From Bolinopsis microptera (lineage: Eukaryota > Ctenophora > Tentaculata > Lobata > Bolinopsidae): 64,000 nt of DNA. The notes below the pieces were generated by a model. It ran no database searches. It was not told where the DNA came from and worked only from the letters and a program-made list of their open reading frames with translations. Made by a program: the position numbers and the translations under genes. Shown here piece after piece: positions 13,601-24,149 of this stretch (position 1 is the stretch's first letter; each line of letters opens with the position of its first letter). The stretch lies in the NCBI RefSeq assembly GCF_026151205.1, contig NC_087082.1, forward strand, positions 17,267,401 through 17,331,400, given 5' to 3'.

Positions 13601-15590
13601 TGAGCTTAAAGAAAGCACAAACACATGTTAGATTAACGAAATTTCCCAACTTCCACACGTGTGCCGAGGTGAGGTGATCTAGAATTGTCTGAATGGATAA
13701 ACAAAATTAAAAAGCCATTTTTTTTGTTCTCAATTGAAGAGGCCTTAAAGTAAAATCAACACGAAAAGTGACTGAATTTGAATATTACTTAGGTAGATAT
13801 TATAATATCAAATATGTTTTATATTACGAGTAAAGATTAATTTTACAGGGAACGGTTCATGAGCTCAAACCTTGATAAATAAGCCGAGGATCATTTACAA
13901 GCCGACTGATTTCAACTTTACGATCAAGTGCAAACAATCTAGACAAAGGGCAATTAACTATCCTGTTCTGAAAAATGTCTAGAATGTACAAAGAAGTTTA
14001 ACTCCCTAAGAAGTCTACTTCTAGTATAGAAACTTTCGGTTTTTTGTCTAAAAGGCGATTGTGAACAATTAGTAACTCGCTTAACTAGACATATAATGAG
14101 AGTACGGCTAGCAGCCTCTAATTCGCTAATCGCTTCTAATTCGTTAATTGCACTAATACGAACAGGTTTTTTCAATCTCGGCATAGATAAATCAACCTAA
14201 TCGTGCCACTGTTGCCTTGCAGAAACCTAAAAAGCTTCATATATTGTAAGTCTTTAACGCGATAAATACTTACAATAGAGCTGATCCAAACTAACACAAC
14301 GGAGAAGAATTTTAGTTTTACAGTGGTCATGTAACCTCGGACCATTAGGTTACTTTAACAGCCCGAGATAGATATGATTTCGTTCCATTTTGTCCATCAT
14401 GATCATCGGCGATACTCGATCTAATGAATATAATAGCGAGTGATCAATTATTTAGAGAATGTTTAATCGTTTAATTAAATTAATCTTCTGAATCATCATC
14501 GTCGTGGATTACGATCACGATCATTATTCTAACTCTGTCATATTAATATTATGAAGATAAGTATTGTGAATCTATATATTTGCGTGCAAGTGACAGTTGT
14601 GCTAAGCTTAAGTACCTGTGTTATTTAGTCGAGAAGTTATTATCCCGTTATTGTTGTGGAACACAACAAGAAAATTGAGAATAATCCTGTGCGAGGGTAG
14701 GGACCCAGATGTCGTTTCTAACCCAAATAAACTTTAAGGAGGCTTCTCATCAGTAGCCGCACCTCCTTACTCGGTTTCTGAACTGGAATTCTATGGGCTT
14801 CATTTTGTCGATTAAAGAATGAATAAAAGAATTTATGAGAAGATATGATTACTAAGGTAACACGTACCCTGCGTGCAATGGGAGTAACAAAATCTAAGCA
14901 ATAAATTCCTTCGTTCCTCTTCTAGATCGTTTTGCCGTCGCCAAAAAGAAGGGGCATCTAAACTTAACACATAGGTAATAGATTAGCGTTTACCAATAAC
15001 AATATTAAATATATTCAAAATGTAACAAACGGCAAAAATACGAGAAATCCATAAATAACTATGCTTAAGACACTGACAATATAGTTGGCAAGAGAGCTAA
15101 TACTGTATTGTACAACCCGGGGGATGGTCACTAGTTTACTAGAACACAGATTTACTTCACATTATGACGGGGACGTAAGACCTCCAGCGAGTTTCATCCC
15201 ACAACTAATAAACAACTCATATATAATTTTATATAAATACCCATTCCCACTCTTCAGTAGAACATATATTATACCGGGTATTTGCCGTGTACACGACTGG
15301 GTGCCCCCTCAAATGTGAGGACTCCTTAATTAAAACTCTTATAATTAACTCTCCTCTCCCCCTGAGTTAGCTAATTAAGAGACTGAAGGATAAAGAGCTT
15401 TTAAAATTGGATTAATTAAAGTGGATCTAGCCGCGTAGACAATAGTAAAATGTAGGATAATGTAGGATAACAATAGTAAAATGTAGGATAATAAGGGTCA
15501 GAGACTATTCTAGTCGGCATAAAACGGATTATTATTATTGTTACTATAGGCTGACACATGTGTGAGCTGTTACTGTGTTGCAATGTGGAG
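10661..15590. other. No gene recognised
   Basis: AT-rich sequence with only short open frames of no recognisable family. A tiny duplication of GTAAAATGTAGGATAA lies near 15440-15495 and a GA-rich run at about 15590-15620. I cannot exclude small exons, since exons under about 100 bp are hard to see by eye. Confidence 0.4.
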
Positions 15591-15744
15591 GAGAGAGAGA
15601 GAGGGAGAGAGGGTGTGTGTGATGGTAAACTCTCCTGGCCTCCAACTCTCAGGAGGAGAAGGAGGAGAGGGAGGAGGAGCTCATTAGTGACAGAGTTTTA
15701 ACACTGGGAGATGGTGGGATCTAAACAAAGTAGGGTGGTGTTAC

Positions 15745-16668
15745 AAGTAGAGGGGGATCACTACTTGACAATGTGCAAGTGGAGGGGGATCACTACTTGA
15801 CAATGTACGAGCAGAGGGGGATCACTACTTGACAACGTGCAAGTAAAGGGGGATCACTACTTGACAATGTGCGAGCAGAGGGGGATCACTACTTGACAAT
15901 GTGCAAGTAGAGGGGGATCACTACTTGACAATGTGCAAGTAAAGGGGGATCACTACTTGACAATGTGCAAGTAAAGGGGGATCACTACTTGACAATGTAC
16001 GAGCAGAGGGGGATCACTACTTGACAATGTACGAGCAGAGGGGGATCACTACTTGACAATGTGCAAGTAGAGGGGGATAACTACTTGACAATGTGCAAGT
16101 AAAGGGGGATCACTACTTGACAATGTGCAAGTAAAGGGGGATCACTACTTGACAATGTACGAGCAGAGGGGGATCACTACTTGACAATGTACGAGCAGAG
16201 GGGGATCACTACTTGACAATGTGCAAGTGGAGGGGGATCACTACTTGACAATGTGCAAGTAGAGGGGGATCACTACTTGACAATGTACGAGCAGAGGGGG
16301 ATCACTACTTGACAATGTACGAGCAGAGGGGGATCACTACTTGACAATGTGCAAGTAGAGGGGGATCACTACTTGACAACGTGCAAGTAGAGGGGGATCA
16401 CTACTTGACAATGTGCAAGTAGAGGGGGATCACTACTTGACAATGTGCAAGTAGAGGGGGATCACTACTTGACAATGTGCAAGTAGAGGGGGATCACTAC
16501 TTGACAATGTGCAAGTGGAGGGGGATCACTACTTGACAATGTACGAGTGGAGGGGGATCACTACTTGACAATGTACGAGCAGAGGGGGATCACTACTTGA
16601 CAATGTGCAAGTGGAGGGGGATCACTACTTGACAATGTACGAGCAGAGGGGGATCACTACTTGACAAT
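15745..16668. repeat. 32-bp minisatellite, about 29 copies, with higher-order structure
   Basis: The constant core GGGGGATCACTACTTGACAA alternates with 12-13 nt variable linkers of four main types (ending AAGTAGAG, AAGTAAAG, AAGTGGAG and CGAGCAGAG). Period is exactly 32 bp. The ordered set AAGTAGAG, AAGTAAAG, AAGTAAAG, CGAGCAGAG, CGAGCAGAG occurs twice in succession (units 5-9 and 10-14), so a 160-bp block was itself duplicated. A period of 32 rules out one continuous coding frame. Confidence 0.95.
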
Positions 16669-16669
16669 G

Positions 16670-17870
16670 ATCTTAGCAACATTCGGAGAGAGGGAAATTG
16701 TGAGGGTTATTATTTTGGGTACACTTTGTGATTACCTCATATTTCATAATCACCTCTTGTTATACGACACTATGACAAAGTAAGACAGTAGCACTTGTTG
16801 TCGTCATTATGTAATCAAGGTAAGCTTGTGTTTTGAGCAGATCATGAATTATTTACAATGAACACGCCTTTGTTTTCATTCACATGGAAGCAAAAGCTGT
16901 CTAAAGTTGAATTCCTAATGTCTAAGTGACCAACAAAAGCCAGATAAGAGACATCAGGCTTCTAAATGGTGATATGTGGAAGTGGGTCGAAGTGGAAGAG
17001 CGAGCAAGATTTAAGTGAAGTACTCCAATTAATCTCTTTCTAAATACGGTTATTGTTTCCAAAGTAGCTTCATGTTTGGTTTTAAGGAATAATTGTATAA
17101 TTGTAAAGTTAACGTTGTTCAAGTGGACTGTTCAGACTTCAGATCGATTGTAAATGCAGACAGTTTAATAAAGTTTGATAAAGGAGCAGACATCCTAGTT
17201 TACAATTCTCATTTTGTTTCAATCCGGAATATTACAAGCAAAAGGCATACTAGATCACAGAGAAAATATCCCTCCAAGCATGTAAATTGTACGAGGTCAA
17301 AGAACAGTTTTAATAAGGCCAATGAGACCACCCATCCCAGCTCTGAAACTACAAGGTAATCTTACTCTAAACCTACAGTGCAGTGTTACAGCTTTTCAAA
17401 TCACCAATACAACGCACTCTCTCAGACAAAGCAGAGTGACGTCATCCCACGTGGTGCGTGACGTCATACCACGTGACCAAGACCTCCTCTCTGCCCGTTA
17501 GTCTAGACCCCTTACCAGCCACTACTTTATATAATTCCACCTCAATCGCCAGCATATCGGGAATTAGCCCTACTCTATTACATGTAACCACGTCGTTATG
17601 GGGGATGTAGCTGTTTCGGTTTTCCAGATCACCCTCGAGCATACTGATCCCTTAGAGAAGGTCTAACATAAGCAAGTCATAAGTGGTGGGTTACAAGTAG
17701 TACCTGAGTAGTGGTAATTAGTGTGAAGTGGAAGGAAGGAGGAATGAACTGAGAAAGAGAAGAAAAAGGAGGTGAATTATGTCCGTCTGAGGGAATTGTG
17801 AATAGCATGCTGCAGGTAATTTTAGCTTAATGAGGCACGCCGGTGAAGTATTTATAGTTGGATTTTCAGT
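16670..17870. other. No gene recognised
   Basis: An 88-codon frame at 17093-17359 (non-ATG start) has no recognisable domain. ACGTGG/CACGTG-like boxes occur around 17440-17480. Nothing is defensible as a gene. Confidence 0.4.
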
Positions 17871-17878
17871 GCTAAATG

Positions 17879-18278
17879 TAGTGTGGGGGGGGGCCAAGTG
17901 GATATTTGTAGATATTTGGATAATGTCATCCACTTTTTTCGTGAATTATCCATTACAATAATCTACAAATATCTACATTTATCTACAAAAAATGTATATC
18001 TCAAATATGTGCCCAGAAATTCTACTGAATTTTTGGAGATAAATGTATAAATTTGTATAATTTGTAGAATTTTCGTGAATTATCCATTGACAATAATCTA
18101 CAAATATCTACATTTATCTACAAAAAATGTAATCTCAAATATGTGCCTAGAAATTCTACTGAATTTTTGGAGATAAATGTATAAATTTGTAGAATGTCAT
18201 CCACTTTTTTCGTGGATTATCCATTCTACATTAATCTACAAATATCTACAAATATCCACTTGGCTCCCCCCCTAGTGT
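17879..18278. mobile_element. 388-bp terminal-inverted-repeat element with 6-bp target duplication
   Basis: The element (17885-18272) starts G9-CCAAGTGGATATTTGTAG and ends with its inverse, CTACAAATATCCACTTGG followed by CTCCCCCCC. TAGTGT flanks it on both sides (17879-17884 and 18273-18278), the expected target-site duplication. Inside are two direct copies of a ~125-bp block (from about 17946 and 18073) sharing CAATAATCTACAAATATC and TGGAGATAAATGTATAAATT. There is no coding capacity, so it is non-autonomous; a 6-bp duplication does not assign a superfamily by itself. Confidence 0.75.
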
Positions 18279-18289
18279 CTTGTTATCAG

Positions 18290-20100
18290 GTCCGATTGTG
18301 AGATTAATAAAGACGGGTTACTAAAATAAATACGAATATCGAACTTTACTTTTCCATTCACACAGACAAAAAAGGAGACGCTCGGCTAAAATATGAAAAA
18401 ATTTAAAATGACCGTAGATTTCAACTTTCGGGCCACAATCTATCAACACTGTAAGTAGACTTTTTTAGTGCTTATACTTATAGATTACTTTGCATAGTTT
18501 ACGAAACTTTGGTGTGAAAATATATTCCAGCTATGTAGCATGGAAACTCTACTTTCAGCTACTGTCATAGATCACATTGAGGTCACCTGAAAAGGGAGAA
18601 CGGTGGGAAATTGGATGTGTTCAGTGCAAATATCTGCTGAGTGGTTATAATCAAATAGCCGCAAAGTGGTTGGCTCTCGAGTAGAAACGTGTTACAAACT
18701 TACAAATAGTGTTGAAATAGTTGGGAGAGTTGCCCGGTTGTACCTGCTTCAGACGACGATACTCGCAGCCAGGACTGGGGTCGTGCGGGATTAATTGTGA
18801 CGTGTGGCGGATGTTTACAGCAGACTGCACGACGGCATCCGGCCGTGTCAAAGTTTCAAGTGAGAGGAGAGAAAGAAAACTAGAAAATTATGGTGGTTGC
18901 CATGATAAATTTTAAGTCTACACTGAATGCTGTAAATTATCAGAGTATGGTCAAAGTTGCTCCAGTAGAAACTGCACAATGCACATTCTTGATTGAGCAA
19001 CGTAATCGATCTGTAATATATTCTAAAATCCAGCTGTGACACCAGAACTGTAATCACCAATAATTTTACAGTCATATTTAAATATTAGATAATGAGACCA
19101 ACTTTTGGCTATCCTCAAATGAACTATTTGAAAGCTGCCGTTATGTAATTAGTTCTCATTATGACACATCTGATTGTAGCTAAGCGTGTTGTAAGCCATT
19201 TTGCGGCGCGTTTCCACTTTCGTGCTGACTGCTGATGGTACGTGACAAAAGCGATATTTTAATCGGCTGATTTATGTAATATCGATTTTAAATTATAGTA
19301 CTCAGAAAGCCAAGTTCTCTACTAATTTAATAAATCAATTATAACATGAATCTATTGCTAGTACTCTGAGTTCCTGTTACAAATCCTAACCATACTGGTG
19401 TTACCCACACCCTCCCCCCCCTGGCCCCCCACACCCTCCCCGACTCGCTCCTCAGGAAAACAAAAATGACGTTTGCAATAAATGGTGGGTCTGCTCGGCC
19501 GTATATCCGTCAACAATATATAACAGCACCTGCAATACAATCATTAAGTGGTCGAAAATATTGAGGAAGACCTATTAGAGCCCCAGATTATTAATTTGCT
19601 GGGTGGAATTAGTCATACATTCCAGGCTCCTCCGCAAACTTTCCAAGCTCCCCCGATCCATGCAATTAATTAAGTTATTAGCCTGTGCAGCACTGCTGGA
19701 AACCTGTCAGTTTAATAGTGCACACACACAGTGTTACTAGACTTGTAGCCACATATTCCACCTCGCAAACTAAGGGTCTTAAGGGCTAAAATCACTGGAT
19801 GTGCATTTTTTGTACTTAAATATGAACGGCTTTAGGTTTAAAAAAAGGCTGAAAGCCGGAACTGAGTTCAATTCAAAATCTTTGTACGGCAACTGAGACA
19901 ATTCATGAATAACATGAACTAATATACTATATTTGTCCTGATTAGTGAATTTCAGTTACAATGTAACAGGTTTTAACCGGGACTAAAGTGTTTTATTAAA
20001 ACTTCTTTTCTGTTTTATTACTTTATTATAACACCTAACACTATTTTCTTTTTTTTCGGAACTTTTCTCGATATGGGGTGATCGTGAGTAGATAATAAAC
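18290..20100. other. No gene recognised
   Basis: Short open frames only. A C-rich patch lies at about 19408-19442. Nothing else stands out. Confidence 0.45.
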
Positions 20101-20107
20101 TATAAAA

Positions 20108-20174
20108 TGTCGTAACTTTGTAGCAGCGTTACAAAGCGTTACAAAGCGTTACAAAGTCGTAACTTTGTAGCAGT
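20108..20174. repeat. 10-bp tandem repeat framed by an 18-bp direct repeat
   Basis: CGTTACAAAG is repeated in tandem between two copies of GTCGTAACTTTGTAGCAG. The flank contains the near-complement of the unit. ACAAAGCGTTAC appears again at about 21042-21053, so it may mark both borders of a ~0.9-kb element. Confidence 0.6.
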
Positions 20175-20465
20175 AGGGCATCGTTTAAAACGGCATTATA
20201 TTATGACGGCATCTAGTACAATGGTACCAAATACCTGGCATATTATAAATATCTCCGGGATTTCGACGCGGGATCATATTATCACTCAGCCCGGCCCGCT
20301 GTTAGATAAACATCTCAAGGTGATATCATCCCGCCCCGGAAATTTGTATAAACCCGGCCCGCTTTTTAGTCGTAACTGATGTTTATCATTCAATTCTCAG
20401 ACTTACAATAATCAATGATACTGCTGATTAGAACTCGATAATAGTAGAACAGTTAGACGCGCGAT

Positions 20466-20549
20466 CACGTGGGCGCGTCACGTGCGTACCACGTGCCACC
20501 AATAGCATACGCCGAGTCTATACCACGTGACACGAAAGCGCACCACGTG
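20466..20549. promoter_or_regulatory. Cluster of five CACGTG E-boxes with a CCAAT motif
   Basis: CACGTG occurs at 20466, 20479, 20490, 20524 and 20544, with CCAAT near 20498. Several have GTCACGTG or CACGTGAC flanks, the type bound by bHLH-ZIP factors (USF/MITF/TFE family, general knowledge). The patch is CpG-rich in an AT-rich region. About 210 bp downstream, an ATG at 20757 opens a 20-codon frame whose 19th codon abuts GTATAAAT, possibly a splice donor. I find no downstream exons, so the target gene is unknown, or the patch belongs to a transposon. Confidence 0.45.
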
Positions 20550-20879
20550 ATATGAAACATCGTAACCGTCCACTTCTTTTACACGCAAATTCCTGGGAAC
20601 GTTGCCAAAGCAGCTAATTCTTGGAATTTCTCCAACGCGTGGCGTAAGAAGTTGGCGACTAGCCAGCTACCCTTGTCCGTGCCCTAAAAATAGTATTGTT
20701 TTGCTTGCTCTCCTTCCAGCTCTTGTTCCTGCTAACGTTCAAGCTATTGCTCCACTATGACAGATCGGTTTGACATTCAGATTGATGAACTGCTTTCCAA
20801 TCTCTCTTCTAAAGTATAAATCCCTTGTCGAAATCGCCGGAGATAATTATAATCCATAAACACTTCACGCTCAGGGCTA

Positions 20880-21030
20880 AATAAATGTAATCCCTCAGCT
20901 GGCGCTTCGGGATTACATATTAACACAAAACTCGTGCGCTGCGCGCACTCGTATGTGTTTATCAGATCATCCCGCTAGCGCGGGATGATCTGTTATATAA
21001 ACCCTTTGCGTGGCGGGTTTATGTTATTGT
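20880..21030. repeat. Four consecutive GC-rich stem-loops
   Basis: In order: GTAATCCC...GGGATTAC, GTGCGC-TGC-GCGCAC, CAGATCATCCCGC-TAGC-GCGGGATGATCTG (13-bp perfect stem), and ATAAACCC...GGGTTTAT. Related half-motifs (GATATCATCCCGCCCC, TATAAACCCGGCCCGC) occur upstream at about 20320-20365. The dense set of neighbouring hairpins is not explained by any gene. Confidence 0.6.
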
Positions 21031-21284
21031 CACAGCGGTCACAAAGCGTTACGGTGCTCTGATTTTTCTGAAGAAAACTTCTTTTGTAGTGCTCAAATAA
21101 CACCGGCCATGAATTTTTACGCGTGCAGATATTATTCTTATTAGTTTCATCTCATAGTGAAGCTCTTTATTCCATATTAGTAAGGAGTTAGTAAGGCATA
21201 GGTTAACCATAGATTCAAGTAAAACAAAGGTTTATTATTAGTTTTATAAGTCAAATCCTAAGCTGTAAGTTTGAATAAAGGATA

Positions 21285-22080
21285 CGACGGCATCAAAAAA
21301 AACTTTTGTTGTAGTGACGCGTGACTATGCTTCTACAGAAATTACTTTAAGGCTGAAGCAGTATATCAATGAAAATCAAGGAGAATATCCTAAAATATCA
21401 AGCTGTGGCCTGGAGAGCTATTCAGTGAGGCCGGAACACTGCGTCAACAATTAAAAATTACCAACTTATCTTATTTTGAGATAGGCCTTTGAACATTTTT
21501 TGATAGATTTTGAATATCTCGGAGCTCTAAACATTGTCAAAAAACGAGGTCCAAGATTTCCAAAGTCGAATAAAATCTTGTTATGTCATATAGATCTATT
21601 CAAAATGGTCCATGGGACATATTCTGAAAGTTTCAGGGTGATTGCTCAATAACTGTAGGAGAAAATAGTTCTTTAGACTCGATTTTCAGGACAAACGATC
21701 GGAAGTAGTTCGTGCAATACATAATATACATAATTATACATAATTATACATAATTATACACAAGCGCTAACCTATCACTAGCGACAACTTCGGCCGGCTA
21801 GGAACATGAACAATATTTAATATTTTCATAGATTCGTAGAGAAGAGGAAGGCATCAAAGTAAACTTTGGCCGTAGCAGTGCGTGACTATGATTCTATATA
21901 AATTACTTTAGCAGTATATCAATGAACTTCGGGATTTCTTTTCATCACTTTGTTTGTGTGCGTCAAACAAACCAAGGAGAATATCTTATTAAACTATCTA
22001 GCAGTGACCTTGTCCTTGAGAGTTATTAAGTGAGGCTGAAATAGTGGGATATGGCGTCAAAATGATAAATTATCAACAAG
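21285..22080. repeat. Diverged direct duplication, about 200-bp units
   Basis: Segments 21285-21480 and 21845-22080 share in order GGCATCAAA..AAACTTT, GCGTGACTATG.TTCTA, AAATTACTTTA, GCAGTATATCAATGAA, AAGGAGAATATC and GTGAGGC. The second copy carries an internal insertion of about 50 bp. Between them lies a short ATACATAATT run (about 21720-21760). Confidence 0.6.
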
Positions 22081-22153
22081 AGCACCGATAATAGTTCAGT
22101 ATTATGAGCGCTCTGTTGTCCAGACACAATGTGATACTGATTAATAGTATACT

Positions 22154-22183
<30 letters not shown>
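22154..22183 (+). repeat. G30 homopolymer
   Basis: Thirty consecutive G on the plus strand. Such tracts can form G-quadruplexes and are prone to length change. It directly abuts an open frame (22184-22429). Confidence 0.95.
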
Positions 22184-22184
<1 letters not shown>

Positions 22185-22429
22185 TGAACATTTGTCTCTT
22201 ACGCGTGCAAAGTGGTAGATCTATTAACCAATCAGTGTCCAGCATTGACCATTCAAACACTGCCACGTTTCAAAATAGTTATGGTTTACCTCCCCAACAA
22301 TATCCAGCTATATTACGCGACCCTGAAGTTTCGGTGCACGCTAAAAACATGTATCAAGAATTTAAGAGAAGACAAGTGAAAATTACACGTAAATATAACA
22401 CTCAATTCAATATTACAGGACAGCAATAG
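22184..22429 (+). CDS. Coding-like fragment, function unknown
   Basis: An 81-codon frame whose second half (PPQQYPAILRDPEVSVHAKN, then a basic QEFKRRQVKI stretch) reads like real protein rather than random translation. It begins directly after the G30 tract, which is not a plausible 3' splice site, and ends in TAG with no paired exon found. It could be a relic of a mobile-element gene or an exon of an unseen gene. I do not recognise the family. Confidence 0.3.
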
Positions 22430-22660
22430 ATTGTAAGATATATTGGCGCATTCTGTGCAAAGCTACACATTATATCATACCGGTTCAGGTATATACTAGA
22501 CCAGTATTACTGGTGGTCGGTGGTAAATTTTGGCATTGATTGGGCGGCAAGGGAGAGCTTGAGGTGCTAAATGTAATATCGCATAGTGTTAGCATAATAT
22601 TAATGAAAATAGCGAATTTTACCTGTTAGATTACTATAGGCAAGGTGCAAACAAATTAAT

Positions 22661-22766
22661 GAAATGCTGAGAGATATTCATTAGTTTGGTATATCTTGAT
22701 ATCTGTGAATTAGTGAAATGCTGAGAGATATTCATTAGTTTGGTATATCTTGATATCTGTGAATCA
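22661..22766. repeat. Two-copy 53-bp tandem repeat
   Basis: GAAATGCTGAGAGATATTCA begins each copy (22661 and 22714), followed by GGTATATCTTGATATCTGTG. The copies are almost identical, so the duplication is recent. Confidence 0.85.
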
Positions 22767-23286
22767 TTATATCTTTATAGCACGTAGACGAATTGTGCCA
22801 ATATAAACTAAAGACCAGGAGATTCGACACACCAGACATTAATTAAGCACATATTATTAATGATATTGTCCACCCGGAGAGCTAGCATAATGATCTCGGG
22901 AGGAGCTACTGTGTAACTAACTCAGGTTGTGGCACCTATGCTAAGTTTGAAAGCTAAATAATATAATTAACTACGATTTGACATCAGCGTCACCATGGTT
23001 ACTCCTCGGTTACCCCGGTAACTCCCCTTTAATACAGCGTTCTCCCTGTAAGGTGACTTACTTATAAATGTTAACCATACTTGTAGTGTGGAGTACTCTA
23101 TATGCAGTTCAGTGATGTTTAGTGGTAAATTAGTTAAACGGTTAATATTTACTCGGGATTCATGTGACTGAGTATAACAAATTTTATATTATAATATTTG
23201 TGATTTGTATAAGTGCACTGGGTTATTTAAAAGAAGAATAATCTTTATTAATTGTATTAATAAAATTAATTGGATGGTAATTTACC

Positions 23287-23343
23287 AAGTTTCTGTAGCC
23301 TTAAGCCTTTACCATTGGTAAAGGCTTAAGGCTACAGAAACTT
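23287..23343. repeat. 57-bp perfect palindrome
   Basis: Arms of 28 bp (23287-23314 and 23316-23343) are exact complements around one central T; the core reads GCCTTTACCATTGGTAAAGGC. A single strand would fold into a hairpin with essentially no loop. It lies just downstream (in minus sense) of a coding-like fragment ending near 23360. Confidence 0.9.
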
Positions 23344-23359
23344 AGACACAAACGTCATT

Positions 23360-24140
23360 ACTCATTATTCCGTCGGTCTAAATTCTCATAGAACTCTCTG
23401 ACAATGGCCTTGGTCAAATTTGCATCAGCTGTTTTCATTTGTGCGCCAAGCATTGAGGCATATTTCAACAATCCTCTATGAAGATCAGTGTAAATCAAAA
23501 AGTTACTTATTCCTTCATGTCCACCACATTATACTATGTCAGTTTTACTGACAGTTAACCTCTTCAAAATCAGAGATCATTTTTTTGGCCAAACATTTAA
23601 AAAACCCAAAGTAGAGTCTATAAGAAGAGGAATAACTTACATAAGTTAGAGGAGACCTGACCTACAAACTGCTCAATATGATTTTAGGAGATTGGGATGA
23701 CCAGTTTAGTTCAACGATTTACAAGGTTTGCAAGGGAAAAGTAATATTAACATAACATAATCGCAGAGGCGTTTTACGGCAACCGTGTTTAGTCGTCTGC
23801 TGCTCACAAGCTTAGTATCATTATATCCTGGTAATCTATGAATATTAAAAAATAATCATCCTGCCAGGACATGAAATCTTTTATAAAGTTTACCACATCG
23901 TTTGTCAGCATGTCTGGACTCACAACTAAGAACAACAAAAAACCCGTACTAAGCCAGGTACCAGTGACATCTTTACAATGAATGCCGACCACACGCTAAC
24001 AACCAGGGTCTTCAGTAAAGGAACTCTTTTCACTGCCCAGATATGTCTCTTGAGCAATATATCCACCTTATCAGTAGATCCCTTGAGAGGTCTAGACAAG
24101 TTAGAAACAAATTCCAATATGATGAGCTACTGAGACTTGA
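23360..24140 (-). pseudogene. Broken coding-like region, family unknown
   Basis: Three minus-strand stretches read like protein. At about 24140-23990: EFVSNLSRPLKGSTDKVDIL and onward. A change of frame then leads into 23995-23804 (GIHCKDVTGTWLSTGFLLF). At about 23530-23361, a frame with YTDLHRGLLKYASML ends in NNE-stop. Frames differ between pieces, and a clean GT-AG intron between the first two is not evident, so a decayed gene or transposon remnant is more likely than a live gene. A TGTCAGT-AAA-ACTGACA palindrome sits just upstream of the last piece. I do not recognise the family. Confidence 0.35.
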
Positions 24141-24149
24141 TCAAATCAA

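Noticed and set aside
15745-16668. CRISPR-like array (regular 32-bp repeats)
   Set aside because: There are no unique spacers; the units are contiguous and spacer-like parts are only four variants. It is a minisatellite in animal DNA.
17093-17359. 88-codon frame
   Set aside because: Non-ATG start, no motif, no splice partner.
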